A stretch of DNA of 64,000 nucleotides from Peribacillus alkalitolerans. Its GTDB lineage: Bacteria; Bacillota; Bacilli; Bacillales; DSM-1321. The stretch lies in assembly GCF_010882125.1 (NCBI RefSeq), contig NZ_JAAGVZ010000008.1, positions 62,001-126,000 on the forward strand, in the 5' to 3' direction. The notes beneath the pieces are model-generated. The model had not been told where the DNA came from and did no database searches. It saw only the letters and a program-made list of their open reading frames with translations. Each line of letters begins with the position of its first letter. The first letter of the stretch is position 1. A program made the position numbers and the translations under genes. Below, piece by piece: positions 31,701 through 41,200 of the stretch.

Positions 31701-32520
31701 CAGGAACAAAGCTTTTTACCTCGTCTATTTGATTTGCAAGATCGGGATGATTCGGATCGATTCCTGTATCAAGTACCGCTACCTTAACCCCCTTACCTGT
31801 AAAACCAGATTCCCAAGCCGTTGGAGCACCGATCTGAGGTACGCTTTGGGATAATGTGGCTTCCACACGACCATCAAGCCAGATCTTTTCAATGCCCTGA
31901 TCGAATACTGCTGTGTTAGATTGGTCTTTTGGGGAATCCTCAGGTACGATATCCTTCCAAAACTTCTTCGCCTCTTTTTTAGATGTTTCAAGAGCGGCAC
32001 CATTAATACTTTCTAACTCACGAACCTTTTTTGCCCCTTTTGGATCGGCCTTCTTTGTTTGGAAGGCTCTCGCTACGGACGCTGTGGAATCTGTGTATTC
32101 TACGATAACTGGCATGGAAGAGAGACTTTTATCATCATAGCCGTTCTCTAATAATTCCGTTACATTAAACAAATCCTTATCCAGTTTTTCAGCTGCCAGA
32201 TAAGGCATAGCTGAATTTGGTATGACATACGTATCTTCATCGATCGTTAACACTTGTACACCTGCAGCGTTCTGATCGGCAGGTTCCACGTTTATGACAC
32301 TCTTGCCGTTTTCTATCTTTTGAACCTTAACGACGTCGCCTGTGATCAGGGTGACCGTTTGCTCGTCAGATTCACTTAAACGATCAACAACAGCAGCATT
32401 CGCAATTGTTTTTTCTAATGTCGTTTTATCATAGGCTCTTACGCTATAATACGATGAAGCAAGAACAACCGTAGATAAAGAGGCAGCTAAAAACGTCTTC
32501 AATTTCTTTTTTTTCACCAA
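28750..32520 (-). CDS. Secreted subtilase (S8), tandem copy A
   Basis: 1256 aa. TTG start at 32520 after AAGGGGGAAG; copy C has ATG at the same codon. Signal peptide (KKKKLKTFLAASLSTVVLASS). A propeptide of about 220 residues is followed by the S8 domain with Asp251 (VAVLDTGID), His283 (DVDGHGTHVAS), Asn near 380 (VISAGN) and Ser455 (SLSGTSMAAPHVAG). Downstream about 800 residues of beta modules follow, including NGTKTVTVTVDP, a PA-like EQAAAAHAAGAKLLIIVNNEDMEFGAWVG region and a C-terminal Ig-like domain. This resembles large extracellular subtilases of Bacillaceae and actinobacteria. No LPXTG or SLH anchor is seen, so it is probably released. Confidence 0.9.
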   Translation of the reverse strand: MVKKKKLKTFLAASLSTVVLASSYYSVRAYDKTTLEKTIANAAVVDRLSESDEQTVTLITGDVVKVQKIENGKSVINVEPADQNAAGVQVLTIDEDTYVIPNSAMPYLAAEKLDKDLFNVTELLENGYDDKSLSSMPVIVEYTDSTASVARAFQTKKADPKGAKKVRELESINGAALETSKKEAKKFWKDIVPEDSPKDQSNTAVFDQGIEKIWLDGRVEATLSQSVPQIGAPTAWESGFTGKGVKVAVLDTGIDPNHPDLANQIDEVKSFVPGETADDVDGHGTHVASTVLGTGAASQGKNKGVAPEARLLVGKVLDNTGNGLDSWIIDGMEWAAHNAKIVNMSLGGGASDGTDPLSQAVNRLSEETGALFVISAGNKGIAGEGTIGSPGAADAALTIGAVDKTDKIAYFSSKGPRSGDMGLKPDLSAPGVGIVAARSGLTSGSGSYMSLSGTSMAAPHVAGAAAILLQKNPEWNGTQLKDALMGTSKRLDYSPYHIGSGRLDISAAVHSTVRATGSLFFGFFKWPNANAQPVQKTVTYTNDSDSAVTLNLQADFKNANGKNVPDGVLTVSENQINVPANGTKTVTVTVDPKLADFGRYEGHLTATDSESKQVAHTSMGMVKEEERYPLTFKAKDRNGDPTVTYVYLLNEKNKNELEIIAVNGTTETRLPPGTYSAMSYMKVDTETDHSGVALVGNPEIKLVGPQTVELDAREAKEITADVPKKTEPFYQRMYYYRTLGNRKFEVANVLYPPTIDKMYAVPTEKVTTGTFEFSNRWRLIKPILEINFKGKVLDDLLLGGSTLLEGKYNLSTVYASKGTAADYEHLEANGKAVVVDFNTDITPSEQAAAAHAAGAKLLIIVNNEDMEFGAWVGSEDGKSIPLAVAGISKSEGDEVIAEARSGNLKLHVEGEPNTPYVYDLIDRHHDQIPNNLKYAPSSSELVEIDTRYKSDREAPGREWRVDIRKGSTSGISWDQQIEFPSVRKEWVSVDKDTLWLHRAEVLDSSWFVRHPAVSYEKDGKLDEEFFSPVVRPHLGDSYYPWPPYRSSNYLEFDIPAWADSGNGMGQVSSTESKKNQTLKLYQGDTLVKEGKGQTLSLSKPVPEVKTQYRLVSDANRDPNRWKTSLNTHTEWTFWSEKRRNTTLLPLYSLNYKVETDMNGNVHAAPPTNLELSVEKLVATTFADVEGYGKVEGATLEVSFNEGESWETVNLERTADNKWVAKFKNPKNAEYVSLRATAWDDLGNKISQDVIKAYGLK

Positions 32521-32659
32521 ACTTCCCCCTTGTAGATATGAATAAATTACAGTTGTTGAGAAATGTCTTAATGCAGGATTCGTGGTTGAATAGAGTAGAT
32601 TAAGAGATTGCTAACAGGTTAAAAGGGGCACCTCCTAAACCAATTACCGATTCTGTATC

Positions 32660-32698
32660 AGAGGCATGTAGTTTCTTGCTGTAGAGGCATGTAGTTTC
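32660..32698. promoter_or_regulatory. Direct repeat AGAGGCATGTAGTTTC x2 (copy A)
   Basis: Two identical 16-mers with a 23-bp period, about two helical turns, 140-180 bases before the start of copy A. The same pair stands before copy C (42154-42192) but is missing in unit B. Likely a tandem binding site or a control element for this gene family. Confidence 0.5.
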
Positions 32699-32762
32699 AT
32701 AATGGAAATGAATGGGTAATATTGAAATTAATAGAATTGTATATCTGTTGGATCGAGGTGAC

Positions 32763-32886
32763 AAATGGGGTTTTACCAAGGACTTTTGACATAGTAATTT
32801 TTATGATTTAAATATTTTTAAATAAAAAAGTGTTGAAATCCTATATCAATTGTACTATTAATATAGATTTTGAGTTGGGGTTTTAA
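32763..32886. promoter_or_regulatory. Paired TGGGGTTTT motif, subtilase copy A
   Basis: Motif 1 AAATGGGGTTTTACCAAGGA followed by CTTTTGACAT (GGGG at 32767-32770) and motif 2 GAGTTGGGGTTTTAAAT (GGGG at 32877-32880), 110 bp apart. Motif 1 is on the gene side. Confidence 0.6.
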
Positions 32887-33070
32887 ATAAATTTATTGAC
32901 TATTCAGATATTTTGTGATTAGTAGATTGCTTGCAAAGAAGGCTCTCTGTACTCAGATTCACAGCCTGCATAGGTACTTTTCGCAATTCTGAGACCGTTG
33001 GCTGTTCCTGTGCTTTCTAAAATTTACTAATCGTTGTAATTGATTGGTACTATATTCAGAAAACAATAAA

Positions 33071-33107
33071 AATAGCCTATCCATCATTTGAAGATGGATA
33101 GACTATT
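33071..33107 (-). terminator. Terminator of subtilase unit B
   Basis: Same hairpin as at 28709 with one changed pair (CTATCCAT...ATGGATAGAC). It follows the pseudogene tail, not the bacillopeptidase gene, showing that it belongs to the lost subtilase copy. Confidence 0.8.
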
Positions 33108-33111
33108 AAAC

Positions 33112-33298
33112 TTATTTCAAGCCATAAGCCTTAATGATATCTTGAGAAATCTTGTTTCCTTGATCATCCCAAGCATTTGCTCGTAATGATACATACGTAG
33201 CATTCTTCGGATTGTTGATCTTGGTTTCCCATGTTATCGGCAGATCGCTTTAGGTTTACAGACTCCCACGACTCACCTGTATTAAAGGAAACCTCAAG
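33112..33298 (-). pseudogene. C-terminal remnant of a third subtilase copy (unit B)
   Basis: About 187 bases nearly identical to the 3' end of copy C (38257-38445), ending with the same KAYGLK codons, but with a frameshifting loss around 33228 (CCCATGTTATCGG against CCCACTTGTTATCGG). Similarity stops at 33298, where AGTGCCAGGTA...TACCTGACACT begins. The rest of the gene has been replaced by the bacillopeptidase F-like gene. Confidence 0.85.
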
Positions 33299-33325
33299 TG
33301 CCAGGTAAAATACCTGACACTTTTT
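33298..33325. repeat. Hairpin at the left replacement junction
   Basis: AGTGCCAGGTAAAATACCTGACACTTTTTC: a short inverted repeat with a T run, of the GTGCCAGG/CCTGACAC type scattered in Bacillus genomes. It lies exactly between the subtilase remnant and the stop of the bacillopeptidase-like gene. Confidence 0.6.
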
Positions 33326-33330
33326 CATAA

Positions 33331-36300
33331 TTATTTCCTACTTGGTTTGCTATTTACATATAGCTTTCCTGCTGCCGTGGAACTTAATGAATTTCCATAC
33401 TTATCTTCTACTTTTACCACTATTTGTGCACCGTTTAATGTAATCTTCTTAGTTGCTGTCCAGTTGCCCTCATAGTGTCCAGTGCCATTTCCATTTGCAT
33501 CCTTTACTTCTGTCATAACTACTTCATAGGTGCTTAAACTTGCTGTTGGCACAGATACTGCACTTGTTATGCCATTAATCGGAGTGTTAATTGTAAATAC
33601 TGCCTTTTTTAATCCAGGCTCACTGTCGAACTCAACCTTTAATGTTTGATCTGACTTTAATATTACATCACTCGATGGCATTATATTTTTAATTTCACGG
33701 ATTGAGTATTTTACATTAACTGTTATGCTCTTAGCAGTTTCATTTCCTGCCTTGTCTCTAGCAACAACATTTATTACATTTTCCCCTTCCTTGGACATAA
33801 GCTTTGCTGTCCAATTTCCATTTGAATCTATGTCTGTCTTTGTTCCGTTAACTTCAACATATTCTAAATAATCATCTTTAGCTGTTCCTGATACAGTTAT
33901 TACCTGATCATTTATATTTGCGTTATTTTGCGGGCTTGTAATTTCTAAAACTGGTGCTGCCTTGTCTACTATAACCTTTATTTCCTTCGAATAAGGAGTA
34001 GATCCTAATTCTGTAATAGTTTTTGCCTTTAGAATATTATCTCCCTCATGAAGTACAGCATCAATTGAGAAGCTTCCATCATCATTTGTCTTTCCATTTG
34101 CTATATCTTTCTCACCGCTAAATATATGAACGTCCATTCCTGGAGCCGCCATACCTTTTATTGTTACTTTTTCATTATTTACATATGGGTTGTCCACTGG
34201 TGATGTTATAACTGGAGCTAGTGCTCCAAGCTTAACTGTTGCTCTAATCATCATGTTTCCGTAATCTTTATTCGCTAAAGTGAATTGACCATTTATAAAC
34301 TGCCATGATCTTTGTGCTGCTATTGAATTTTTATCCAATGCAATTGCTGGGCTTTGAGGAGCAAACTTATCCTGTATTAAAACCATATAAAAATCGCCTG
34401 TTACAACTATTTGCTGCGCGGATAAATCAACGACTGTCCATTTCCCTTGCTCCCTAGAAGCAGTTGCATTAAACGGCCCTGCTATCATTTTTCCAGGGGA
34501 TCCATCCTTTCCACTTGCATCATAAACTGCCACCTTAAATGTATTTCCCCATGTTCCATCAAGCATAAATAATCCAGAGGTTACTATTCCTGTGGTCTGT
34601 CCCTCTGGAAGTGACATTCTTACTGCATAGCCACCTCCTGGTTCCCATTGAGCCACTGAATATTCTGGTGTTCCATCATCATAGCCTATCTCTCCTGAAA
34701 AATTGATAAACGGTTTTTGCTGAAGATCATGTGTAACATTTTCATTACCCGTAATATCTACAGTAAATCTCTCATCAAAATAGTTCTCTGCTATAACCTG
34801 TACTGTATATTTACCTTCATATGCAGTTATTGAGTAATTCCCCTCTGCATCAGTTGTAACTGGTGCTACTGCTGCATCCTCAATTAGGTAAACTTTAGCG
34901 TTTTTCACCGGATTTCCTGTTTGGGAATTTGTGATTTTACCTGTTAATGTTCCCTTAGGAATTGGAACCAATGTAATGTTTGTATTTTCAAGAACTTGGT
35001 TAGCTGCTACTTGAACCCTCTTATCCTGTGGATAGTATCCATACTTTTCAGCTCTTAAAGTATACTCTCCTTCTTTAACCTTGAAACTATATGACCCGTC
35101 TTGTGGATTTGTTTTTGTTGAACGACCATTTTCAACAATAGATACTGTAGCTGATAATGGAAGTCTCGCTATCTCAGCATTGGTCTGCACTGAATTTATT
35201 ATTTGTTGTTTTGGGCTGCTGCTTAAAACTGATATGTCACCTAATGCTGCAGGTAGATCTGTTAAGCTAATATGTTCTTTAGGGCCATTGCTTAAAACTG
35301 ATGTATTACCTATTTCTGCAGATTTATCTGTTAATCTAAAATCATCTATAAACCATCCCTGATGATTATTGGAGGTATTAGAATTAAATAGAAATGCGAT
35401 ACTAATTTTCTTTCCTGCATATTCGCTTAAATCTATTTCTTCATTTGAGTATCCGACTGTCTTAGTACCTGTATATTCTGCTACACTATAATATTTATAG
35501 CCGTCAGTTGAAACCAAAACTTTTCCCTTGCCAATCTTTTCTTCTAGATCATACCAATTTTCAAACTGTAAATAAGCATGTCCTTGCGGCAGGACAAAAT
35601 CAGGCGATATCAATCCCATTACTTGATTTTCTGAATACGTTCCTTCAAGATTAGTAGCTAAAACCTTTTCTCCCGAGGCTGCTGCCATAGGTCCTGTCGT
35701 TGGTTTTCCCCACTGCCATTGAGCAGTCCCGAGCATTTGCCATGCTGTTATTTCTGTTTCAAAATCATTAAAGTATCCTATTGTAAGTGCATCTTTAACA
35801 AGTATTGTATAGATATCACTTGTAACCTCGTTATTTCCAAAGTCAACAATTTTCCATCTGTAAGATAGATTTGATCCTTCTACTACTCTATCAGCTGGAA
35901 TTACAGTTTCATAGCTCCCTGACTTGTAGTCCCCACTTTTCCTTTCAGCTGCAACTGTTGTCCACTCATCTGCTGAATTTCTATATTGAAGCTCAACTGT
36001 CCCCACACTTACATTATCCTGTACATCTATTTTTAATGTTTGTTCCAATCCTTCGTATGTCTCTGTAACAGGTATATGGTTAAATGTTGGTGGAACTGTA
36101 TCCTCGGCATCTTCTGATACTTGGCCTTTAATCTCAGATAGTCCTGTCATAACTGATGTTACAGCCTTAAATGCATTAATAACACCATATCCATATCCAT
36201 TGTTAGGGGTTGTAGGATATTGAGAGTCAGTAATAGGAGTTGCTGTTTCCTTTATTATTTCTTCAATTTCTTCAATTTTTAATGATGAATTGACTTGAAG

Positions 36301-37683
36301 AAGTAATGCAACAAGTCCTGATGTATGCGGACCTGCCATCGAGGTTCCATTCCATCCACCCTCATATTCACTTCCTGGAACTGCGGATCTAATATTAACT
36401 CCAGGTGCTGAAATTTCTGGCTTAAGTATTCCACCATATGGTGATGGCCCTCTTAATGAGAAGTTGCCTAGCTTATTGTTTATGTCAGTTGCTCCTGTTG
36501 CAAAGGATTCTGGATAGTTTGCAGGATTAGCAACTGATCCTGGTCCACCAGGATTGTATGGGGTTGTATTTCCTGCTGAAAATTCTGGGAATATATTTGC
36601 TGCTCTCCAGTTTCTTACAATAGTTCTATACCAATCATCTACTTCAGGACCGCCTCCCCATGAGTTATTTACAACATCGGGTGCCATTTCTGGATGTGGT
36701 ACTCCATTTTTATCTTTAGGAGCAAGCATCCATTCACCAGCTTCTATTAAATCTTCATTTGTTCCACCATCTGCTGTAAATGCCTTAACAGCTATCCACT
36801 TTGCACCTGGCGCAACACCTATCTTATTTGTACCATTTGGTTCTGAACCAACCATAGTACCCACTGTATGGGTTCCATGACCAAGATCATCGTATGGTGC
36901 TGAACCGTTATTTGCAGTTGCATCAAACCAATTGTATTCATGATTTGGATTATCTGGATTAGCTGGGTCATATCCTCTATATTTTGTCTTTAATGCAGGG
37001 TGATCCCACTGAACTCCTGTATCTATGCTACCAACAACTATTCCTGTTCCATCTATCCCCAAGCCCCAAACATCAGGCGCTCCAATTTTTTCAATGCCCC
37101 ATTCTACATTATTAGTCGCTTGAACAGCAGCTTCAGTAGTTTTTGCAGGCTCAATTAACTTTGTAATTCTATTAGGTTTTATACTTTCAACCTCAGGCAT
37201 AGCTGCTATGTTTCTCATAACTTCCTCTGTTGCTGTAACTGCCATACCATTTACTACGTAAAACGACTTAGAATCCTTTACATTTCCGTTACTCTTTTCT
37301 TTTTCAATATACCTCCTCAAATTTCTCTGTGATGAATCTGATTTAATTTTTAATTCAGAAACGATTGATGAACGAACTACTAACTCTTTTTTTACATTTG
37401 ATAGATGCTTATTCTTAGCCTTAACTTCATTAGCAACCTTTACTGTATCTACCTGATCCTTAAATTTTACAAGAAAGGTAGTTTGAGAGTTATTTGAAAA
37501 TTCCTTTTTAAGTTCTACACTTATTTTATTCTCTACTACTTCTTTAGCTTCCTGGTTATAGCTTGTCTCAATATTGTCCTTTGCATAAGCCTTACCATAA
37601 CTTCCAGCTGGTGCAGCAAATGAACTTATGGTAATTATTAAAGCTGTCGACAATGCAAGCAATTTTTTTGTGATTTTTATCAT
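33331..37683 (-). CDS. bpr: Bacillopeptidase F-like secreted subtilase
   Basis: 1450 aa from the ATG at 37683 after GGGGGGTATAAAC. Signal peptide, inhibitor I9-type propeptide to about residue 190, S8 domain with Asp221 (SIDTGVQ), His269 (LGHGTHTVGTM), Asn340 (NNSWGGG) and Ser448 (NGTSMAGPH). It continues with a jelly-roll/MAM-like module (FNDFETEITAWQ...WFIDDFRLTD), two carboxypeptidase-regulatory domains (LTGKITNSQTGNPVKNAKVYL) and Ig-like repeats (ITSPQNNANINDQVITVSG). Base composition is more AT-rich than the neighbouring subtilases, pointing to a separate origin. A short internal duplication is present (SVLSNGPK/SVLSSSPK). It replaces the body of unit B and uses that unit's control region. 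Bpr-like identity is by domain order. Confidence 0.88.
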   Translation of the reverse strand: MIKITKKLLALSTALIITISSFAAPAGSYGKAYAKDNIETSYNQEAKEVVENKISVELKKEFSNNSQTTFLVKFKDQVDTVKVANEVKAKNKHLSNVKKELVVRSSIVSELKIKSDSSQRNLRRYIEKEKSNGNVKDSKSFYVVNGMAVTATEEVMRNIAAMPEVESIKPNRITKLIEPAKTTEAAVQATNNVEWGIEKIGAPDVWGLGIDGTGIVVGSIDTGVQWDHPALKTKYRGYDPANPDNPNHEYNWFDATANNGSAPYDDLGHGTHTVGTMVGSEPNGTNKIGVAPGAKWIAVKAFTADGGTNEDLIEAGEWMLAPKDKNGVPHPEMAPDVVNNSWGGGPEVDDWYRTIVRNWRAANIFPEFSAGNTTPYNPGGPGSVANPANYPESFATGATDINNKLGNFSLRGPSPYGGILKPEISAPGVNIRSAVPGSEYEGGWNGTSMAGPHTSGLVALLLQVNSSLKIEEIEEIIKETATPITDSQYPTTPNNGYGYGVINAFKAVTSVMTGLSEIKGQVSEDAEDTVPPTFNHIPVTETYEGLEQTLKIDVQDNVSVGTVELQYRNSADEWTTVAAERKSGDYKSGSYETVIPADRVVEGSNLSYRWKIVDFGNNEVTSDIYTILVKDALTIGYFNDFETEITAWQMLGTAQWQWGKPTTGPMAAASGEKVLATNLEGTYSENQVMGLISPDFVLPQGHAYLQFENWYDLEEKIGKGKVLVSTDGYKYYSVAEYTGTKTVGYSNEEIDLSEYAGKKISIAFLFNSNTSNNHQGWFIDDFRLTDKSAEIGNTSVLSNGPKEHISLTDLPAALGDISVLSSSPKQQIINSVQTNAEIARLPLSATVSIVENGRSTKTNPQDGSYSFKVKEGEYTLRAEKYGYYPQDKRVQVAANQVLENTNITLVPIPKGTLTGKITNSQTGNPVKNAKVYLIEDAAVAPVTTDAEGNYSITAYEGKYTVQVIAENYFDERFTVDITGNENVTHDLQQKPFINFSGEIGYDDGTPEYSVAQWEPGGGYAVRMSLPEGQTTGIVTSGLFMLDGTWGNTFKVAVYDASGKDGSPGKMIAGPFNATASREQGKWTVVDLSAQQIVVTGDFYMVLIQDKFAPQSPAIALDKNSIAAQRSWQFINGQFTLANKDYGNMMIRATVKLGALAPVITSPVDNPYVNNEKVTIKGMAAPGMDVHIFSGEKDIANGKTNDDGSFSIDAVLHEGDNILKAKTITELGSTPYSKEIKVIVDKAAPVLEITSPQNNANINDQVITVSGTAKDDYLEYVEVNGTKTDIDSNGNWTAKLMSKEGENVINVVARDKAGNETAKSITVNVKYSIREIKNIMPSSDVILKSDQTLKVEFDSEPGLKKAVFTINTPINGITSAVSVPTASLSTYEVVMTEVKDANGNGTGHYEGNWTATKKITLNGAQIVVKVEDKYGNSLSSTAAGKLYVNSKPSRK
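35212..35342. repeat. Short tandem duplication inside the bpr-like gene
   Basis: Two similar segments of about 66-72 bases, each containing CTTAAAACTGAT, encode ISVLSSSPK and TSVLSNGPK-type stretches in the linker between the MAM-like and carboxypeptidase-regulatory modules. Confidence 0.6.
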
Positions 37684-38215
37684 GTTTATACCCCCCATAT
37701 TTAGATTGAATTTACCTAATTAACCCTTTTCTCTCCTTTCCCTTAACTGCTTGACCCCTATTAACTTATAAAAATAGAGTTTGCAATGAGTCTTACAACA
37801 TTAACTGCATGTTCATCAATTAAGTTGTTTCATTCCATTCAAACTAATAGATTACGAATCTATTACCACCTAAATGTATATCTGTTAGATTGGGGTGACA
37901 AATGGGGTTTTATAAAGGACTTTTGACATGAGTATTTTTATAATTTATATGTTTTTAAATAAAATAGCGTTGATAATCTATATCAATTGTACTATTAATA
38001 TAGATTTTGAGTTGGGGTTTTAAATCAATTTATTGACTATTCAGATATTTAATGATTAGGAGAATGCTTACAAAGAAGGCTCTCTGTATTCAGATTCGCA
38101 GCCTGCATAGGTACTTTTCACAACTCTGAGATGGTCGGCTGTTTCCTGGGACTAATTCCCACTCTTTCTAAGATTAATAAAATGTTATATTGGTGCTATA
38201 TTCAAAAACAATAAA
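37684..38215. other. Hybrid control region in front of the bpr-like gene
   Basis: From 37684 to about 37865 the sequence is unlike units A and C. From about 37870 rightward it is the unit B copy of the subtilase upstream region, including the paired TGGGGTTTT motif and the segment AAGAAGGCTCTCTGTATTCAG shared with 32937. No gene. Confidence 0.6.
37900..38022. promoter_or_regulatory. Paired TGGGGTTTT motif, unit B
   Basis: GGGG runs at 37904-37907 and 38014-38017, again 110 bp apart; motif 1 continues AAAGGACTTTTGACAT. Confidence 0.6.
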
Positions 38216-38252
38216 AATAGCCTATCCATCATTTGCAGATGGATAGACTATT
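38216..38252 (-). terminator. Terminator of subtilase unit C
   Basis: AATAGCCTATCCAT...ATGGATAGACTATT, five bases past the stop of copy C. Confidence 0.85.
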
Positions 38253-38256
38253 AAAC

Positions 38257-41200
38257 TTATTTCAACCCATAAGCCTTAATGATATCTTGAGAAATCTTAT
38301 TTCCTTGATCATCCCAAGCATTTGCTCGTAATGATACATACGTAGCATTCTTCGGATTGTTGATCTTGGCTTCCCACTTGTTATCGGCTGAACGCTGGAG
38401 GTTCACAGTCTCCCACGACTCACCTTCATTAAAGGAAACCTCTAATGTCGCTCCTTCTAGCTTACCGTAACCTGCTACACCTTCAAGTTTTGCAACAGAT
38501 AGTTCGAGTTTAGCAGGACGTTCAGCAGGTGCGTTACCATTCATATCGGTATCAACCTTATAATCCAGTGAATAGAATGGGAGTAAAGTTTGGGATTCTT
38601 CGCCTTTTTGAGACCAGAATGCCCATTCCGTATGCGTACTCAATGATGTTTTCCAACGATTCGGGTCTCGCTTTGCATCACTCACTAAACGGTATTGTGT
38701 TTTTTCTTCTGGGACTGGTTTATTTGAAATTAAAATTTGTCCTTTTTCTTCTTGAAGAAGAGTATCTCCTTGATACAATTTAAGTGTTTGATTTTTTACG
38801 GATTCTGCATTGTTGACATGACCTGTAGAGCCATTTCCAGAATCTGCCCAAGCAGGAATATAAAATCCTAAATCGTCCTCTAGGCGGCGAGGTTCATAGC
38901 CTTTACCCAAACGCGGACGAACTACTGGAGAGAACCATTCTTCCTGAAGTCTTTGTCCTTTTTTATACGTAACTAAAGGCTGGCGAACTTCCCATGAGCT
39001 GTCTACTACGCTGGCTTGGTGAGACCAGGAAGTATCTTTATCTACTGAAACCCACTCTGTTCGCACAGTAGGCAAAGGTAGTTTCTGTAAATACCTACTG
39101 CTAAAGCCCATCAATCTATTCGGACGGAAATCATAACGGAATTCTTCACCAGGTGCTTCACGATCTGATTTGTAACGCGTGTCGATCTTAACGAGTTCAC
39201 TGTTAGATGGTGCATATTTTAAATTATTGGGAATCTGATCTTGATGAACATCCATCAAATCATATAAATATGATGGATTTGATTCACCTTCAACAAACAG
39301 GTTCAGGTTGCCAGAACGTGCTGCTGCAATCACTTCATCGCCTTCACTCTTACTGATTCCAGCAACGGCAAGCGGGATGTCCGTCCAATCGGTGGTATTT
39401 CCTACATACCAATAGAATTCCTTATCTTCATTGTTTACGATAATCAACAGCTTTGCACCCGCTGCATGTGCCGCAGTGGCCTGCTCAGAAGGCGTAACTT
39501 CCGTGTTACGATCCACGACAACCGCTTTGCCATTTGCTTTCAAACGCTCATAGTCAGCTGGTGTTCCTTTTCCTGCATAAACCGTTGATAAGTTATATTT
39601 ACCATCAAGAAGTGTACTTCCCGGCAACGGTATATCATCCAACACTTTTCCTTTAAAATTGATCTCAAGGGAAGGTTTTATTAAACGCCAGCGAGTCGAA
39701 TATTCGAATTCTCCTGTTGTAACTTCCTTTGTTGGGACAGCATACATTTTGTCGGTCCATGGATATAACAAAAATGCAACCCACGCTGGTTTGCCATCAA
39801 CAAAGGGTCGGTTGTATACCATTTCCTGAAAGCTTGGTTCTGCCTTCTTTGGTGTATCGACTGTAATTTCTTTTGCTTTTCGAGCATCAAGTTCCACAGT
39901 TTGAGGACCGTCTAGCTTGATTTCAGGATTACCGACTAATGCTACACCACTATGATCTGTTTCATCATCCACTTCCATATAAGACATGGCCGAATACGTA
40001 CCAGGTGGTAAAAGAATTTCTGTTGTTCCGTCTCCATATACAAACTGGAATTGCCCGTCTTCGCTTAAAATAAATAGATAACCCGTATTAGTCGGATTGC
40101 CATTACGATCCGTAGCCTTAAACGTTAGCGGATACCTCTCTTTTTCTTTCATCATGCCTATTGAAGTATGAGCCACTTGCTTGCCTTCAGAATCCGTGGC
40201 TGTCAGTTGTCCCTCATAACGAGTACCCAAGTTACCAAGCTTCGGATCTACTGTAACGGTTACTGTCTTTGTACCATTAGCTGGAACAGTGATTTGGTTT
40301 TCGGAAACCGTCAGCATACCCTCAGGTGCATTTTTACCATCTGCATTTTTAAAATCAGCTTGGAGATTTAGCGTAACAGCAGAATCGCTGTCGTTTGTAT
40401 AGGTGACCGTTTTTTGTACAGGCTGAGCATTATTATTAGGCCATTTGAACACATACGATAGGGAACCAGTTGCTCTCACTCTGCTGAATACCGCTGCTTG
40501 TACATCCAGTCGGCCCGATCCGATATGGTAAGGTGAATAATCTAATCTCTTAGACGTACTCATCAACGCTTCTTTCAGTTGAGTTCCATTCCACTCAGGA
40601 TGCTTTTGCAGAAGGATCGCAGCAGCACCCGCCACATGTGGGGTTGCCATGGATGTACCACTCAGACTCATGTAAGATCCGCTTCCTGGTAATAGTCCAG
40701 ATTTAGCAGCAACAATTCCAACACCTGGTGCAGACAGGTCAGGTTTCAATCCCATATCTACACGAGGTCCTTTTGATGAGAAATAAGCAATTTTGTCTGC
40801 CTTATCCACAGCACCGATCGTTAACGCAGCATCTGCAGCTCCTGGTGAAGCGATGGTTCCTTCAGCACCGGTGTTACCGGCAGCAATAACAAATAGTGCA
40901 CCTGTTTCTTCACTTAGTCTATTTACGGCTTGAGACAGCGGGTCTGTTCCGTCACTTGCCCCGCCTCCCAAACTCATGCTTACAATTTTGGCTTTGTGTG
41001 CAGCCCATTCCATACCGTCAATAATCCATGAATCGAAACCGTCTCCATTGTTATCTAATACTTTCCCTACTAGTAGTCTTGCTTCAGGAGCAACTCCTTT
41101 GTTCTTACCTTCTGAAGCAGCACCTGTCCCTAATACCGTTGAAGCAACGTGTGTACCATGCCCGTCAACATCATCAACCGTTTCTCCAGGTACAAAGCTT

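Larger units (their letters stand above)
32521..33070. other. Promoter region of subtilase copy A
   Basis: No gene in 550 bases. It contains, going away from the gene, two direct repeats AGAGGCATGTAGTTTC (32660-32675 and 32683-32698, 23 bp apart) and the paired TGGGGTTTT motif (32763-32886). An AT-rich and partly structured stretch follows to the terminator of unit B. Confidence 0.6.

Noticed and set aside
33331-37683. The bpr-like gene as an intact native member of the subtilase triplication
   Set aside because: Its domain order and composition differ from copies A and C, and a frameshifted tail of the true third copy is still present at 33112-33298.
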